Below, piece by piece: positions 14,578 through 22,613 of a stretch of DNA of 64,000 nucleotides. A model generated the notes under the pieces. It saw only the letters and a list, made by a program, of their open reading frames with translations, ran no database searches and was not told the DNA's origin. Position 1 is the stretch's first letter. Each line of letters starts with the position of its first letter. The translations under genes were made by a program, and so were the position numbers. The stretch covers positions 273,622-337,621 of the forward strand of contig CAWVKS010000007.1 in NCBI GenBank assembly GCA_963930055.1. Reading direction: 5' to 3'. The DNA comes from Pullichristensenella sp963930055 (GTDB lineage Bacteria > Bacillota > Clostridia > Christensenellales > Aristaeellaceae).

Positions 14578-16290
14578 ATGGGCTATATCACCGGCACGGA
14601 CAGCAGACAGATGACCTTGGGCATATGGTGCGTCGAGGACGAAGTTTCACACGACAGCCCCGTATGGTTCATTGCGGTGTTTGTGGACGGACTGGACCTG
14701 GAAGCGCTGGGGTTCGAGCACGCCCCGCCCGCGGCCACGGGCCGGCCACCTTACAGCCCCTACGACCTGGTGAAGCTGTACATCTATGGCTACCTCAACG
14801 GGATACGCTCCTCCCGGCGCCTGATGCGGGAATGCCGGCGCAACGTCGAACTGTTCCTTCTACTCAACCGCCTGTGCCCGGACTTCCGCACCATCGCCGA
14901 CTTCCGCAAAAGGCACGGGAAACTGCTCAAAAAGATATTTCTCATCTTCGTGCAGGCCTGCCGGGAAATGAAGCTCATGGACGCGCAGACGCTCTGTCTG
15001 GACGGAACCACCGTCCGCGCGGTCAACGGCAAAAAGCAGGCGACCAGCGCCGAACTGAGCCGCAAGAAGCTGGAGTACGCCCGCGCGCAGCTGGCGGCTG
15101 TGGAGAAATATCTGGACACGCTGGATGAAAACGACCTCCACGAGGAGCGGATCGACCATCCCTTTGCGCTGAATCTGGACAGGGATCGCCTGCCCGACCC
15201 GAAGTGGCTCAAAGAGCGCATCGCCTTTCACGAAAAATGCCTGAAGGAACTGGAAGAAACCGGCCGGAAGTCCCTGACGTTCACCGACCCGGAGAGCGCC
15301 ATGATGCCCGCGAAAGAGGGCGGCATAAAGGCCTGCTACAATGTACAGACCGTCGTGGACGCGGGAAGCCACATGATCGTGGACTTCCATGTCACCGACA
15401 GCCCCAGCGACCGGGGCCAGATCAGCAGAAGCATGGCGCTGTGCAAAGAGGAGATGGGGCTTGAGGCCGTTTCCGTCATCGCAGACAAGGGGTATGAGAG
15501 CGCGAAGGACATCCAGGAGTGCCTCATGAACGGCGTTGTGGCGGACGTGGGATTCATTCAGGACCGGGAGGAACGGGTGTTTCCGCTGGACTACGTGGAG
15601 CGGGAGATAACGGCGGAAATGAAGGCTTCTGCCAAACCCGAGGACATCCAGGCCTGCCTCCACGCGGGTGTGCTGCCAGACCGCTACGAAAACACCAACA
15701 TCCGCATCCAACTGCAATCCCTGGGGCCGGTCAGCTGTTTCATCCGCCACGAAGACGGCCGGGTCACCTGCCCTATGGGGAGGGAACTGTTCAAACAGAA
15801 GGCCACCCGGTACGGCATTGAGTATTCCAGCAAAGAGGCCTGCCGCACCTGCCCCAACCGCTGCACCGACTCCCGAAAGGAAAAGCACGTCAATATTGGC
15901 CACAACAGCCGCTATGTCCCCGTGCGCATGTATGGAGACCCCCGGTATCCGCTCCAACAAATCCCGGACGCGGAACAGCGCAGCCCGTACAATAACTTCG
16001 GCAAACTGAAGCGGGCGGAAAAGCGGGTGATGGTCTTTATCCAGCGGGACGTGCAGAAGCAGAAACTGCGGCAGCGCACCAGCGAGCATCCCTTCGGAAC
16101 CATCAAGCATTACGACGGCGCCGGCCACTTCCTGTGCAAAGGGAAGGAGAAGGTCACAGCGGAGTTTGCCCTGTCCGCGCTGTCCTACAATATCCGCAGG
16201 GCGATCAACATATGCGGAGGCGTACAAAATCTCATTGAGCGCTACCGCAGGATAACGATGCCCAAAATGCGGGAAATCGCGGGTGTTTGA
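14578..16290 (+). CDS. IS1182-family transposase, copy 2
   Basis: 570 aa, identical to the product of 3706-5418, with the same start choice (ATG after GGGAGG). The DDE landmarks LDGTTVRA and VIADKGYES and the C-terminal cysteine cluster are intact, so this copy should be active. It reads toward the tRNA-Val-derived sequence and ends in the element's terminal stem-loop. Confidence 0.93.
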   Translation: MGYITGTDSRQMTLGIWCVEDEVSHDSPVWFIAVFVDGLDLEALGFEHAPPAATGRPPYSPYDLVKLYIYGYLNGIRSSRRLMRECRRNVELFLLLNRLCPDFRTIADFRKRHGKLLKKIFLIFVQACREMKLMDAQTLCLDGTTVRAVNGKKQATSAELSRKKLEYARAQLAAVEKYLDTLDENDLHEERIDHPFALNLDRDRLPDPKWLKERIAFHEKCLKELEETGRKSLTFTDPESAMMPAKEGGIKACYNVQTVVDAGSHMIVDFHVTDSPSDRGQISRSMALCKEEMGLEAVSVIADKGYESAKDIQECLMNGVVADVGFIQDREERVFPLDYVEREITAEMKASAKPEDIQACLHAGVLPDRYENTNIRIQLQSLGPVSCFIRHEDGRVTCPMGRELFKQKATRYGIEYSSKEACRTCPNRCTDSRKEKHVNIGHNSRYVPVRMYGDPRYPLQQIPDAEQRSPYNNFGKLKRAEKRVMVFIQRDVQKQKLRQRTSEHPFGTIKHYDGAGHFLCKGKEKVTAEFALSALSYNIRRAINICGGVQNLIERYRRITMPKMREIAGV

Positions 16291-16360
16291 GGGGAAGCTC
16301 TCTCTTTTTCGTTGATTTGGGTGGGATTTGAGGTGCTTTGCAGCGGATATAACGAAATAT

Positions 16361-16388
16361 CCGTCTGAAAACAGGAGTTTTCAGACGG
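16361..16388. terminator. Stem-loop at the right end of IS copy 2
   Basis: The same 12-bp stem CCGTCTGAAAAC/GTTTTCAGACGG as in copy 1, just inside the right tip. Confidence 0.7.
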
Positions 16389-16392
16389 ACTG

Positions 16393-16476
16393 TGGTGGTG
16401 CTTACTGGACTCGAACCAGTGACCCCATCGATGTGAACGATGTGCTCTACCCTTATATCTGATGCACATAAGCACC
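16393..16476 (-). pseudogene. tRNA-Val-like sequence with a damaged D-arm (left attachment repeat)
   Basis: The 59 bp 16393-16451 are identical to 34455-34513: CCA end, acceptor 3' strand, T-arm, anticodon arm (CAC) and half the D-arm. Beyond that the D-arm is replaced (18 nt instead of 10), but a 7-nt GGTGCTT at 16476-16470 would again pair with the acceptor strand. It can be an attL or a decayed tRNA copy. The HEPN gene stop codon follows directly at 16477. Confidence 0.75.
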
Positions 16477-17184
16477 TTATTGTTGTCTTGATGGCCTTTT
16501 TGTCCTTGGTTTCTGAGGTGTCTCCCTGATATACTGCTTGTTGTCATAGTATTCTTTCATACCATCAAGAATTGCTCCAATGAATCTGATAACCTCGTCT
16601 TTGATATGCTCAAGCTGACTTAGCGTTATATCACGAGCACAATCGCCAAACGATTCATCTCCATGTGCCAGGTTCTGCCTTTTATCCTTTACCATCCGTA
16701 AGCATCCATCTTTATCTGACGCTACATATCTAATGCGGTGTTTGTCGCACAATTCTTTAATCCGGCGTGCGTCAAGGTTTCCGCTTATTTCTAAGGCATT
16801 GCGCTCTAGAAAGATCGGCTGATCTGTAATGACTTGATTTATTACATCATGTACGCTTTTTTCGTATGCTGTACGAAGTCCAGAACTTTTATAGACATTG
16901 CCAATGCAATTGTTTGACCACAGCCTTTGTATTTCATCTATCAAATCATTATAGCCATGCTTACTTTGCTTGAGCGCTTCATATATTTCCATCATACCGC
17001 TTACGATGCACGCTTCAATCAGATTATATAACATAAGCAGAAAGTTTGACTTCAGTATACGGAGAAATCTCGAATTGTCTATCGTTGAAATATTTCCTTT
17101 TTCATCTTGAATATCAAGCATGATGGAATAGTAGAACTCGATTTCAGCTTTTCTGTCGTCAAACAAACTATATGTATTATTCAT
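16477..17184 (-). CDS. MAE_28990/MAE_18760-like HEPN nuclease
   Basis: 235 aa from ATG 17184, which overlaps the DUF262 stop by 8 nt. The helical protein carries the HEPN catalytic motif R-x4-H as RQNLAH (Arg169-His174) after VKDK, in the position expected for the MAE_28990/MAE_18760 families. Such HEPN proteins are thought to be RNases that act as toxins or effectors in defence systems, and this family is known beside DUF262 proteins. Last gene of the HTH-Dcm-DUF262-HEPN operon; its stop abuts the tRNA-derived repeat. I infer a role as effector of this module. Confidence 0.8.
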   Translation of the reverse strand: MNNTYSLFDDRKAEIEFYYSIMLDIQDEKGNISTIDNSRFLRILKSNFLLMLYNLIEACIVSGMMEIYEALKQSKHGYNDLIDEIQRLWSNNCIGNVYKSSGLRTAYEKSVHDVINQVITDQPIFLERNALEISGNLDARRIKELCDKHRIRYVASDKDGCLRMVKDKRQNLAHGDESFGDCARDITLSQLEHIKDEVIRFIGAILDGMKEYYDNKQYIRETPQKPRTKRPSRQQ

Positions 17185-18229
17185 CTGTAATCGCATCCTT
17201 TAAAAGCTGGTCGCGTACATACTCCACTCTAGCCTTGAGTTTTCCTTGGTTATTACTAGCGTCCGAAGTTGTAAGCTCTTTAAATGTATCGGAGTCTAGC
17301 CACTGCACATTGTCTACGCGTAGATCGGGATTTTGCCGGAGCGCGAGTATTACCCCAACGGAGATGGCCTCGAATCGAACGCGCGGCGTAATGGTAGAGG
17401 TTTTCGTTTTTGCAAATCCCGATGGAAAATTTTGTTTTACAAAATGCAGCATAGCATCGAATTCAGCACTATACCGAGCTTCATCAAATGAATTCTGATT
17501 GCTAATTAGATAATTATCCAAAAAGCTTTTTACAGCATGGTCAAATTTCTGATAGAAATTTGCATAAGCAAAAAAGCGCAAGAGCAATTCAAAACGTTCA
17601 TGTCGAGTTTGCTGATCTTCCGTAACGGGGCACAACTCGATAAACAGTTCATTCCGTGCGCAGCGATCAATAAAATCAGTCAATTTTCCAGGATAAGACC
17701 CCCTGCGAATTTCTGAGTCTTTTGCTTTTATGCCAGACGTATTGATTCTATTAAAAATATCCTGACGAATGTTTTTAGGAGTAGATTCTTCTAACACGAC
17801 TATACGAAGCGGTCGATTCAGAAAGCGGCGCTGTTGGGCATCAGATAAATCCGCGAAAGAAAAACCTTGCAAGGAGGTCAATTTGGGTAATTGAGTTAAA
17901 GTGAGTCCTCCTTTGACAAAAGCGACAAGCGTTTGCACGCGTTGTGCGCCATCAATGATCTCAAGTTTTCCATCTTCACAATCAGCAAAGAACATAAAAG
18001 GAATAGGTAAGCCCAAAAGAACAGATTCAATAAAGGAGGACTTGTTCTTCTGCCGCCATACATAGCCCCGCTGATAGTCAGGAATAAAAAATTCGTTCTT
18101 GATAAATTTTTGAATTACCAGTTCCACGGTGTAGTCTTTTGTATCATAAGTAATCTGGCGTTGCAGAGATTTAATCTGCACATCGGCGACGCTTCTTTGC
18201 TCAATCGTTATTTCCTTACGCTTCGCCAT
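17177..18229 (-). CDS. DUF262 (GmrS-like) protein
   Basis: 350 aa from ATG 18229 (GAGGAGG upstream). The DUF262 signature is clear: IPDYQRGYVWRQKNKSSFIE, then LLGLPIPFMFF and IIDGAQRVQTLVAF, the last corresponding to the DGQQR nucleotide-binding motif with Ala for the first Gln. Later FNRINTSGIKAKDSEIRRG is also typical. GmrS-type DUF262 domains bind NTPs and occur in type IV restriction enzymes (GmrSD) and several defence islands, normally with a DUF1524 HNH partner. None is fused here. Start overlaps the methyltransferase gene by 14 nt and end overlaps the HEPN gene, so translation is coupled. Confidence 0.88.
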   Translation of the reverse strand: MAKRKEITIEQRSVADVQIKSLQRQITYDTKDYTVELVIQKFIKNEFFIPDYQRGYVWRQKNKSSFIESVLLGLPIPFMFFADCEDGKLEIIDGAQRVQTLVAFVKGGLTLTQLPKLTSLQGFSFADLSDAQQRRFLNRPLRIVVLEESTPKNIRQDIFNRINTSGIKAKDSEIRRGSYPGKLTDFIDRCARNELFIELCPVTEDQQTRHERFELLLRFFAYANFYQKFDHAVKSFLDNYLISNQNSFDEARYSAEFDAMLHFVKQNFPSGFAKTKTSTITPRVRFEAISVGVILALRQNPDLRVDNVQWLDSDTFKELTTSDASNNQGKLKARVEYVRDQLLKDAITDE

Positions 18230-19274
18230 TTTTTTCAACCTCCTCAATGTGGTTTTGTATGCTAATGCCGATTGCCCTACCTAGTGCTACAGGAACAGCG
18301 TTTCCAATATGGATGCCTAATACTCGTTTGTTCACCTTTTCATTAGGAGGCACAAACGCATACTGAGCAGGAAAAGATTGAAGCATTGCTCCCTCTCTAA
18401 TAGAAAGAGCTCTGTCTTGCTCCGGATGCCCAAACCTTCCGTTACCATATCCGTAGAACTGCGTTGTTATAGTAGGCGATGGCACATCCCATTCCATGCG
18501 CCCATATACGGACGGATATGTAACGCCCGATTTCTTCTTATGACAGCTTAGCTGCAGATCAAGACTCCAATCGCGCCATGTGCCGCCAGGAATTGAATTC
18601 TGTATACGTTTCAAATTGACGGTAGATAGACGTGAAGCACAATGCAAGGGATCCTTTTTTGCAGTTTCCCCGGCACGAATTGGAACTAAGTCGCCTATTG
18701 TATCTCGAACGCTCAGATAATGATCGGGGTCAAAAAGCGGGGGAATTAGTTCGATTCTTCCTAACAATGAAGCAAGAAGTACCAATCGCCTCCTACTCTG
18801 CGGAACTCCATAGTCAGGGCAATATACGATTTGCCAACTCACATAATACCCGCTTCGCTTAAGCGTCTCAACGAAGTCGTGAAATATTGCTTGGGTTGCA
18901 AGCTCAGGGACATTTTCCATAGAGATAATTTCTGGTAGAATTTCAGTCGCCAAACGAGAGAAGGAATATAAGAGACGCCATTTATCTCCAACTTGCCCTT
19001 CTTTCCTATAGCGCTGAGTATATTTTGAAAAAGGTTGGCATGGTGCGCAGCCCGCTAACACCTTTATTGCGTTTTGGGGGTAATAACGCATAACATTTTC
19101 AGATGATAAATTAGTAATGTCCGCTTCAACAAAAGTAGAATTATTATTTGCTTCATACGCATACTGACATGATAAATCAATATCAAAGCCTGCGTATACA
19201 GGTATACCAGCAGATTGGAGGCCATGCGTTAATCCTCCGATGCCGCAAAACAAGTCAACGGCTGCTAAGGGCAT
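18216..19274 (-). CDS. DNA C5-cytosine methyltransferase (Dcm family)
   Basis: 352 aa from ATG 19274; the reading from 19358 lies inside the regulator gene. Ordered motifs: I (AVDLFCGIGGLTHGL), IV with the catalytic Cys (GCAPCQPFSKYTQR), VI (SMENVPEL), VIII (QSRRRLVLLAS) and X (HIGNAVPVALGRAI). It methylates cytosine C5 in a specific site set by the region between VIII and X, which cannot be read from sequence. It would protect host DNA in a restriction-like system. Overlaps the regulator gene by 20 nt and the DUF262 gene by 14 nt. Confidence 0.93.
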   Translation of the reverse strand: MPLAAVDLFCGIGGLTHGLQSAGIPVYAGFDIDLSCQYAYEANNNSTFVEADITNLSSENVMRYYPQNAIKVLAGCAPCQPFSKYTQRYRKEGQVGDKWRLLYSFSRLATEILPEIISMENVPELATQAIFHDFVETLKRSGYYVSWQIVYCPDYGVPQSRRRLVLLASLLGRIELIPPLFDPDHYLSVRDTIGDLVPIRAGETAKKDPLHCASRLSTVNLKRIQNSIPGGTWRDWSLDLQLSCHKKKSGVTYPSVYGRMEWDVPSPTITTQFYGYGNGRFGHPEQDRALSIREGAMLQSFPAQYAFVPPNEKVNKRVLGIHIGNAVPVALGRAIGISIQNHIEEVEKNGEA

Positions 19275-19509
19275 TTCCTTCACGCCTTTCTGATTGCAAC
19301 ATATCTGTTTCGAACAAATCTCGCGCTTCAATATCCAAAGCTGTTGCAATCTTTTCAATATTATCTAAAGCAATACTACGCCTTTCGCGTTCAATCGCAC
19401 TAATATACGTTCTATGCAATCCTGAACGGTCGGCTAGTTCCTTCTGAGATAATCCCGCCTTGTTTCGATAATATTTAACATTTGTCGAAAACACATGCTG
19501 CAGGCTCAT
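19255..19509 (-). CDS. XRE-family regulator, C-protein-like
   Basis: 84 aa from ATG 19509 after GGGGTGA. Almost the whole protein is an HTH domain: KELADRSGLHRTYISAIERE is the helix-turn-helix, and SIALDNIEKIATALDIEARDLF the capping helices. Short XRE proteins of this build (C proteins) time the expression of restriction-modification operons. It is the first gene of the operon, overlapping the methyltransferase gene, and its promoter carries a 12-bp inverted repeat that is the obvious binding site. Confidence 0.88.
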   Translation of the reverse strand: MSLQHVFSTNVKYYRNKAGLSQKELADRSGLHRTYISAIERERRSIALDNIEKIATALDIEARDLFETDMLQSERREGNALSSR

Positions 19510-19525
19510 TTGATCACCCCATTTT

Positions 19526-19579
19526 ATTATAACAAGCTCAGACAATAAGTCAACCTGTTGATGGCGGCTTATTGTCTGA
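19526..19579 (-). promoter_or_regulatory. Promoter and operator of the HTH-Dcm-DUF262-HEPN operon
   Basis: On the minus strand TTGACT (19553-19548), 16-bp spacer, TATAAT (19531-19526). A perfect inverted repeat TCAGACAATAAG (19538-19549) / CTTATTGTCTGA (19568-19579), 18 nt apart, brackets the -35 and covers the spacer. This is the layout of autoregulated C-protein promoters. Confidence 0.75.
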
Positions 19580-19628
19580 AATTCAAAATATAACCTGAAT
19601 TTAGAAACCAAAGAGGGACATTTCACAT

Positions 19629-21230
19629 TTATCCCGCATAAGCTAGCAAATACGGAGAAGTTTTATCCATATCAAGAAACTGTCTGGCTGTCAATTTCAT
19701 TTTGATCCGAATCTCATACCCCCGGGCAACGTCCACCCGCTCAATGAGTTCGGCTAAAATCATCTGCTTAGTCTCCCGCGGCGCGTCATTGAACATCTCG
19801 GCCCATTCCAGCGTTTTTCGGATTTGCAGACGCTTCAATGCCAGCGTTTCTTCCTCGGCTTGATTGGCCAGCAGGATGCGCTGATATTCCTCCTGCGCCT
19901 GCTTTAGCGCGGCCTGCTGCTTCGGCATCAGCTGATTGATGATGTCCAAATCCAAGCGGCTTTCGCCGGTCAGCGCCTTTAACGCCTCGTTCTCCAGTGC
20001 CGCCACAGCTTTGGTGGCCTTTTCAACCGCGGCTTCTGCGTCTTTGAGCGCCTTCGCTTGCGTGTTTTCCTCGCGCTTCATCGCCGCTTTTAGCTGGGCT
20101 TCCTGCGGAATACGGCGAACCCTGCTGAAAAAGTCGCGCACAACGTTCAGAACCGCCTCTTCAACCTTTTCGGCGTTGTAGGTGGACTGGCCCGTACAGG
20201 TACGGCGACTGTTCACTTTTCGATAGCAGCGGTAAACATTCCAGCGATATTCTCGAACGCCGTTGCCGGTATGCTGCTTCTTCTTGCAATGATTAATGCA
20301 TAGGCGTTCACCGCACTCGGCGCAATAGATGATGCCGGTCAGCAATCCACCCGCATCCGTGCGTAAAGGCCCGCGTCGATTATGCGCGTTTTCAGCGCCG
20401 CGGGCCCGTATCAACTCGACGGCCTTATAGAAATAATAGTCGTCGATAATACGCAGCGCCTCAATCGGCTCAGAAAGCGTATCGCCGAGGTGCATTTGTC
20501 CGCGATCGATTGGATTACCGATCATAGCGCGCACAGAGGTGGCGCGCCATAGCGTAGTCCCTCGCTTGGTTTTCACGCCGCGCTCATTGAGCCAGTTTGC
20601 GATGCGGTTGCCACCATAGCCCTCGTCTACGATTTTGTGGTAGACTTCCGCCTTGATTGCAGCTTCTTCCTCGTTGCGAACCAAATCCCTTACAGGTCGG
20701 TTCTTTTTGTTCACGCGACCAAGATACACAGCGTCAAAACCGAAGGGCACGAGGCCGCCACGATATTCCCCCGCCAACACCATTTGCTGCTGCTTGGCGC
20801 GAACGCGGATCGCGGTTTTTTCCGATTCCCCGGACGCCTGCCAGAAACGGATGTAATTGAGCAGCTTATCCACATGGCTGTCAAATCTCTGCTCGCCTTC
20901 CTTGACGCTCCAGACGCGGATTCCATGCGACACGAACCATTGCACCACGAACGGTGTTTCATCATCGCGGCGGCCAAGGCGGTCGAACATGAATACCAGC
21001 AGAATATCGAATTTCCCTGCCAGCGCATCCGCCTTGATCTCCATGATGGCGTCTCGGTTTTCGGTTTTGACCTTGTAGCCGGACACACCCTTCTCATAAA
21101 GCTCCTTGACGATCTCCCATCCCGCTTGGGCCTGCACAAATTCCCGACAGGCAATGCGCTGCATGGGGATGTCGTCGTGATCTACCTGACCAACCGTTGA
21201 AACGCGGTACAGCGTATATACGCGCGCCAT
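19629..21230 (-). CDS. Large serine recombinase (phage-type integrase)
   Basis: 533 aa. The resolvase domain (about 1-150) has the nucleophile Ser11 in YRVSTVGQ and the FMFDRLGRRDDET motif. A recombinase domain (about 170-270) contains GYGGNRIANWLNERGV, and a zinc ribbon follows with YCAECGERLC. A coiled-coil segment (about 385-460) and a C-terminal IKMKL strand complete the usual architecture. It integrates and, with a directionality factor, excises DNA. It lies at the end of the prophage lysis genes as is usual in clostridial phages, 3 kb from the tRNA-derived repeat. Serine integrases rarely use tRNA genes, so its own att sites may be elsewhere. Confidence 0.93.
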   Translation of the reverse strand: MARVYTLYRVSTVGQVDHDDIPMQRIACREFVQAQAGWEIVKELYEKGVSGYKVKTENRDAIMEIKADALAGKFDILLVFMFDRLGRRDDETPFVVQWFVSHGIRVWSVKEGEQRFDSHVDKLLNYIRFWQASGESEKTAIRVRAKQQQMVLAGEYRGGLVPFGFDAVYLGRVNKKNRPVRDLVRNEEEAAIKAEVYHKIVDEGYGGNRIANWLNERGVKTKRGTTLWRATSVRAMIGNPIDRGQMHLGDTLSEPIEALRIIDDYYFYKAVELIRARGAENAHNRRGPLRTDAGGLLTGIIYCAECGERLCINHCKKKQHTGNGVREYRWNVYRCYRKVNSRRTCTGQSTYNAEKVEEAVLNVVRDFFSRVRRIPQEAQLKAAMKREENTQAKALKDAEAAVEKATKAVAALENEALKALTGESRLDLDIINQLMPKQQAALKQAQEEYQRILLANQAEEETLALKRLQIRKTLEWAEMFNDAPRETKQMILAELIERVDVARGYEIRIKMKLTARQFLDMDKTSPYLLAYAG

Positions 21231-21257
21231 TTTTCGCTCTCCTTCCAGCCGTGGGCG

Positions 21258-21395
21258 CTACTTGGAGAACGATTGAAGCAGCATACCCAACACAGTGTCG
21301 ATGAGGGAATTGTCCTCGAATTTCGCAAAGCTCAAGGTAACTTCCGGGCGCTCTACGACCTCCGCTTGGTTCTCATTGATCCAGCGCAATTCCAT
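21258..21395 (-). CDS. 45-aa protein preceding the serine recombinase
   Basis: Starts at ATG 21395 after GGAGGCGGAG and begins MELRWINENQAEVVERPEV. Small proteins of this size and look precede serine recombinases in clostridial prophages from my recollection. Possible directionality or accessory factor, unproven. 27 bp upstream of the recombinase start on the same strand, so likely co-transcribed. Confidence 0.6.
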   Translation of the reverse strand: MELRWINENQAEVVERPEVTLSFAKFEDNSLIDTVLGMLLQSFSK

Positions 21396-21465
21396 GTTCT
21401 CCGCCTCCAGCTTCCTCTGAATAGCGCAAAAAGACAAGCCTTTTTGCTCAGAAATACTCAAAGAA

Positions 21466-21501
21466 AAAGCCCGGCGAAAGTTGTCTCTCTCGCCGGGCTT
21501 T
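21466..21501. terminator. Terminator after the lysin gene
   Basis: A perfect 12-bp stem AAAGCCCGGCGA/TCGCCGGGCTTT with a 12-nt loop, 5 bp past the lysin stop. On the minus strand it is followed by TTTCTTTG. Confidence 0.85.
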
Positions 21502-21506
21502 GGTAA

Positions 21507-22592
21507 CTAAATGACCTTGGAATACTTCCCGGACACCCAGCCGACCTGACCGTTGATGGCGATGGCATTCCAGCCATTGCGGGCAGTGGCGATGTGGTCA
21601 AAGGTCATGCCCGCCTTGACCGTGGTGATGACGCGATAGTTCGTGCCGTTGCCCACGCGGACGTAGACGCTGCCGCCGGTAATGGCCACCGTTACGCCCA
21701 GCGGCTTCGGCTCCTCCGGCTCGGCGGGCGTATCGGTTTCGTCGTCACCATCTTCGTTCCCGGCTTCCTCATCGGAAAGAGCGTCCATGAGGGCGGCGTG
21801 GGATTTCTCTCCGTATTCGCCATCTACGTCCAGTCCTTCATCACGCTGGAAGTCCATCAGGGCTTCCTTCGTTTCTTCCCCGAATTCGCCGTCCGCGCCG
21901 TAGTCGGGCAACTCATAGCCCAGTTTCATCAGCGCCTCCTGCAGCGCTTTGACGTCGCTGCCCTCAGAGCCCTTCTTGAGCAGGCGGGAGCCGAGCGCAA
22001 TCTCCTTCTCCGGCACGTTGGTCGCGCCATCATTGTAGTCGATGAACGGCAGCTTGTACCAGTGCGTCCAGCCGCGTCCCTTGATCTTCGTTTTCACGCA
22101 GCCATAGTTGAAGCCGCGCCACTCGACAGCGTAGCCGCCGCCGACCGTGTAGCCGACATGCCCGTCAAACCTCACGGCGAGGCCGACGATGTCCGGCAGC
22201 GTGTCGATGGTGCCCCAGTCCATCCCCTTCGACTTCGCCCACGAGAACATGCTGTTCGAGGCTTTGTCCGGGCAGCCGTTGGAGCCGGACTTTTTCTCGA
22301 AGGTCTTGTCCGTGCCAATGGCCTCCAGCACGTCCTGTCCGCCATTTGTCCATGCGTACCCTTTCGCTCCGCCCATGCAGTCGGCGCAGACCTTTTTATT
22401 GGAGATGTCCTGACGGTAACGGGACGTGCGGCTGGAGCCGTAGTGGGACGGGTACTGGCGCGCCTTGCTCGCGCGCAAGCTCTCAGAACACTTGTGCAGC
22501 GCGGTGCCGTACCAGTACGGCTGACCGAGCATGGACAGGCAGAAGGCCGCGAAGTGTTCATTGGTAAGCGGGGTGTCGATGCGTTCAGACAT
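21507..22592 (-). CDS. Phage endolysin: NlpC/P60-like hydrolase, PG-binding and SH3 domains
   Basis: 361 aa. Residues 1-185 resemble a cysteine amidase/endopeptidase: a Cys in VCADCMGGAKGYAW and a His in FDGHVGYTVGGG. Residues about 205-270 form a peptidoglycan-binding domain (LLKKGSEGSDVKALQEALMKLGY). A Glu/Asp/Pro linker leads to a C-terminal SH3-like domain (about 298-361) with VYVRVGNGTNYRVI and GWVSGKYSKVI. It cleaves cell-wall peptide links at phage lysis. Follows the holin gene by 21 bp. Confidence 0.88.
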   Translation of the reverse strand: MSERIDTPLTNEHFAAFCLSMLGQPYWYGTALHKCSESLRASKARQYPSHYGSSRTSRYRQDISNKKVCADCMGGAKGYAWTNGGQDVLEAIGTDKTFEKKSGSNGCPDKASNSMFSWAKSKGMDWGTIDTLPDIVGLAVRFDGHVGYTVGGGYAVEWRGFNYGCVKTKIKGRGWTHWYKLPFIDYNDGATNVPEKEIALGSRLLKKGSEGSDVKALQEALMKLGYELPDYGADGEFGEETKEALMDFQRDEGLDVDGEYGEKSHAALMDALSDEEAGNEDGDDETDTPAEPEEPKPLGVTVAITGGSVYVRVGNGTNYRVITTVKAGMTFDHIATARNGWNAIAINGQVGWVSGKYSKVI

Positions 22593-22613
22593 AATGGTCT
22601 CCTCCTTTTCGGC

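Larger units (their letters stand above)
13820..16392 (+). mobile_element. IS1182-family element, copy 2, with passenger gene
   Basis: 2573 bp, the same length and arrangement as copy 1. Terminal repeats CAGATCGTCCGAAAAC and (reverse complement) CAGTCCGTCTGAAAAC match at 13 of 16 positions. Flanked by TGGT at 13816-13819 and 16393-16396. The right-hand TGGT is the CCA end of the tRNA-Val-like sequence, so it inserted exactly at the tRNA 3' terminus. Confidence 0.8.
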
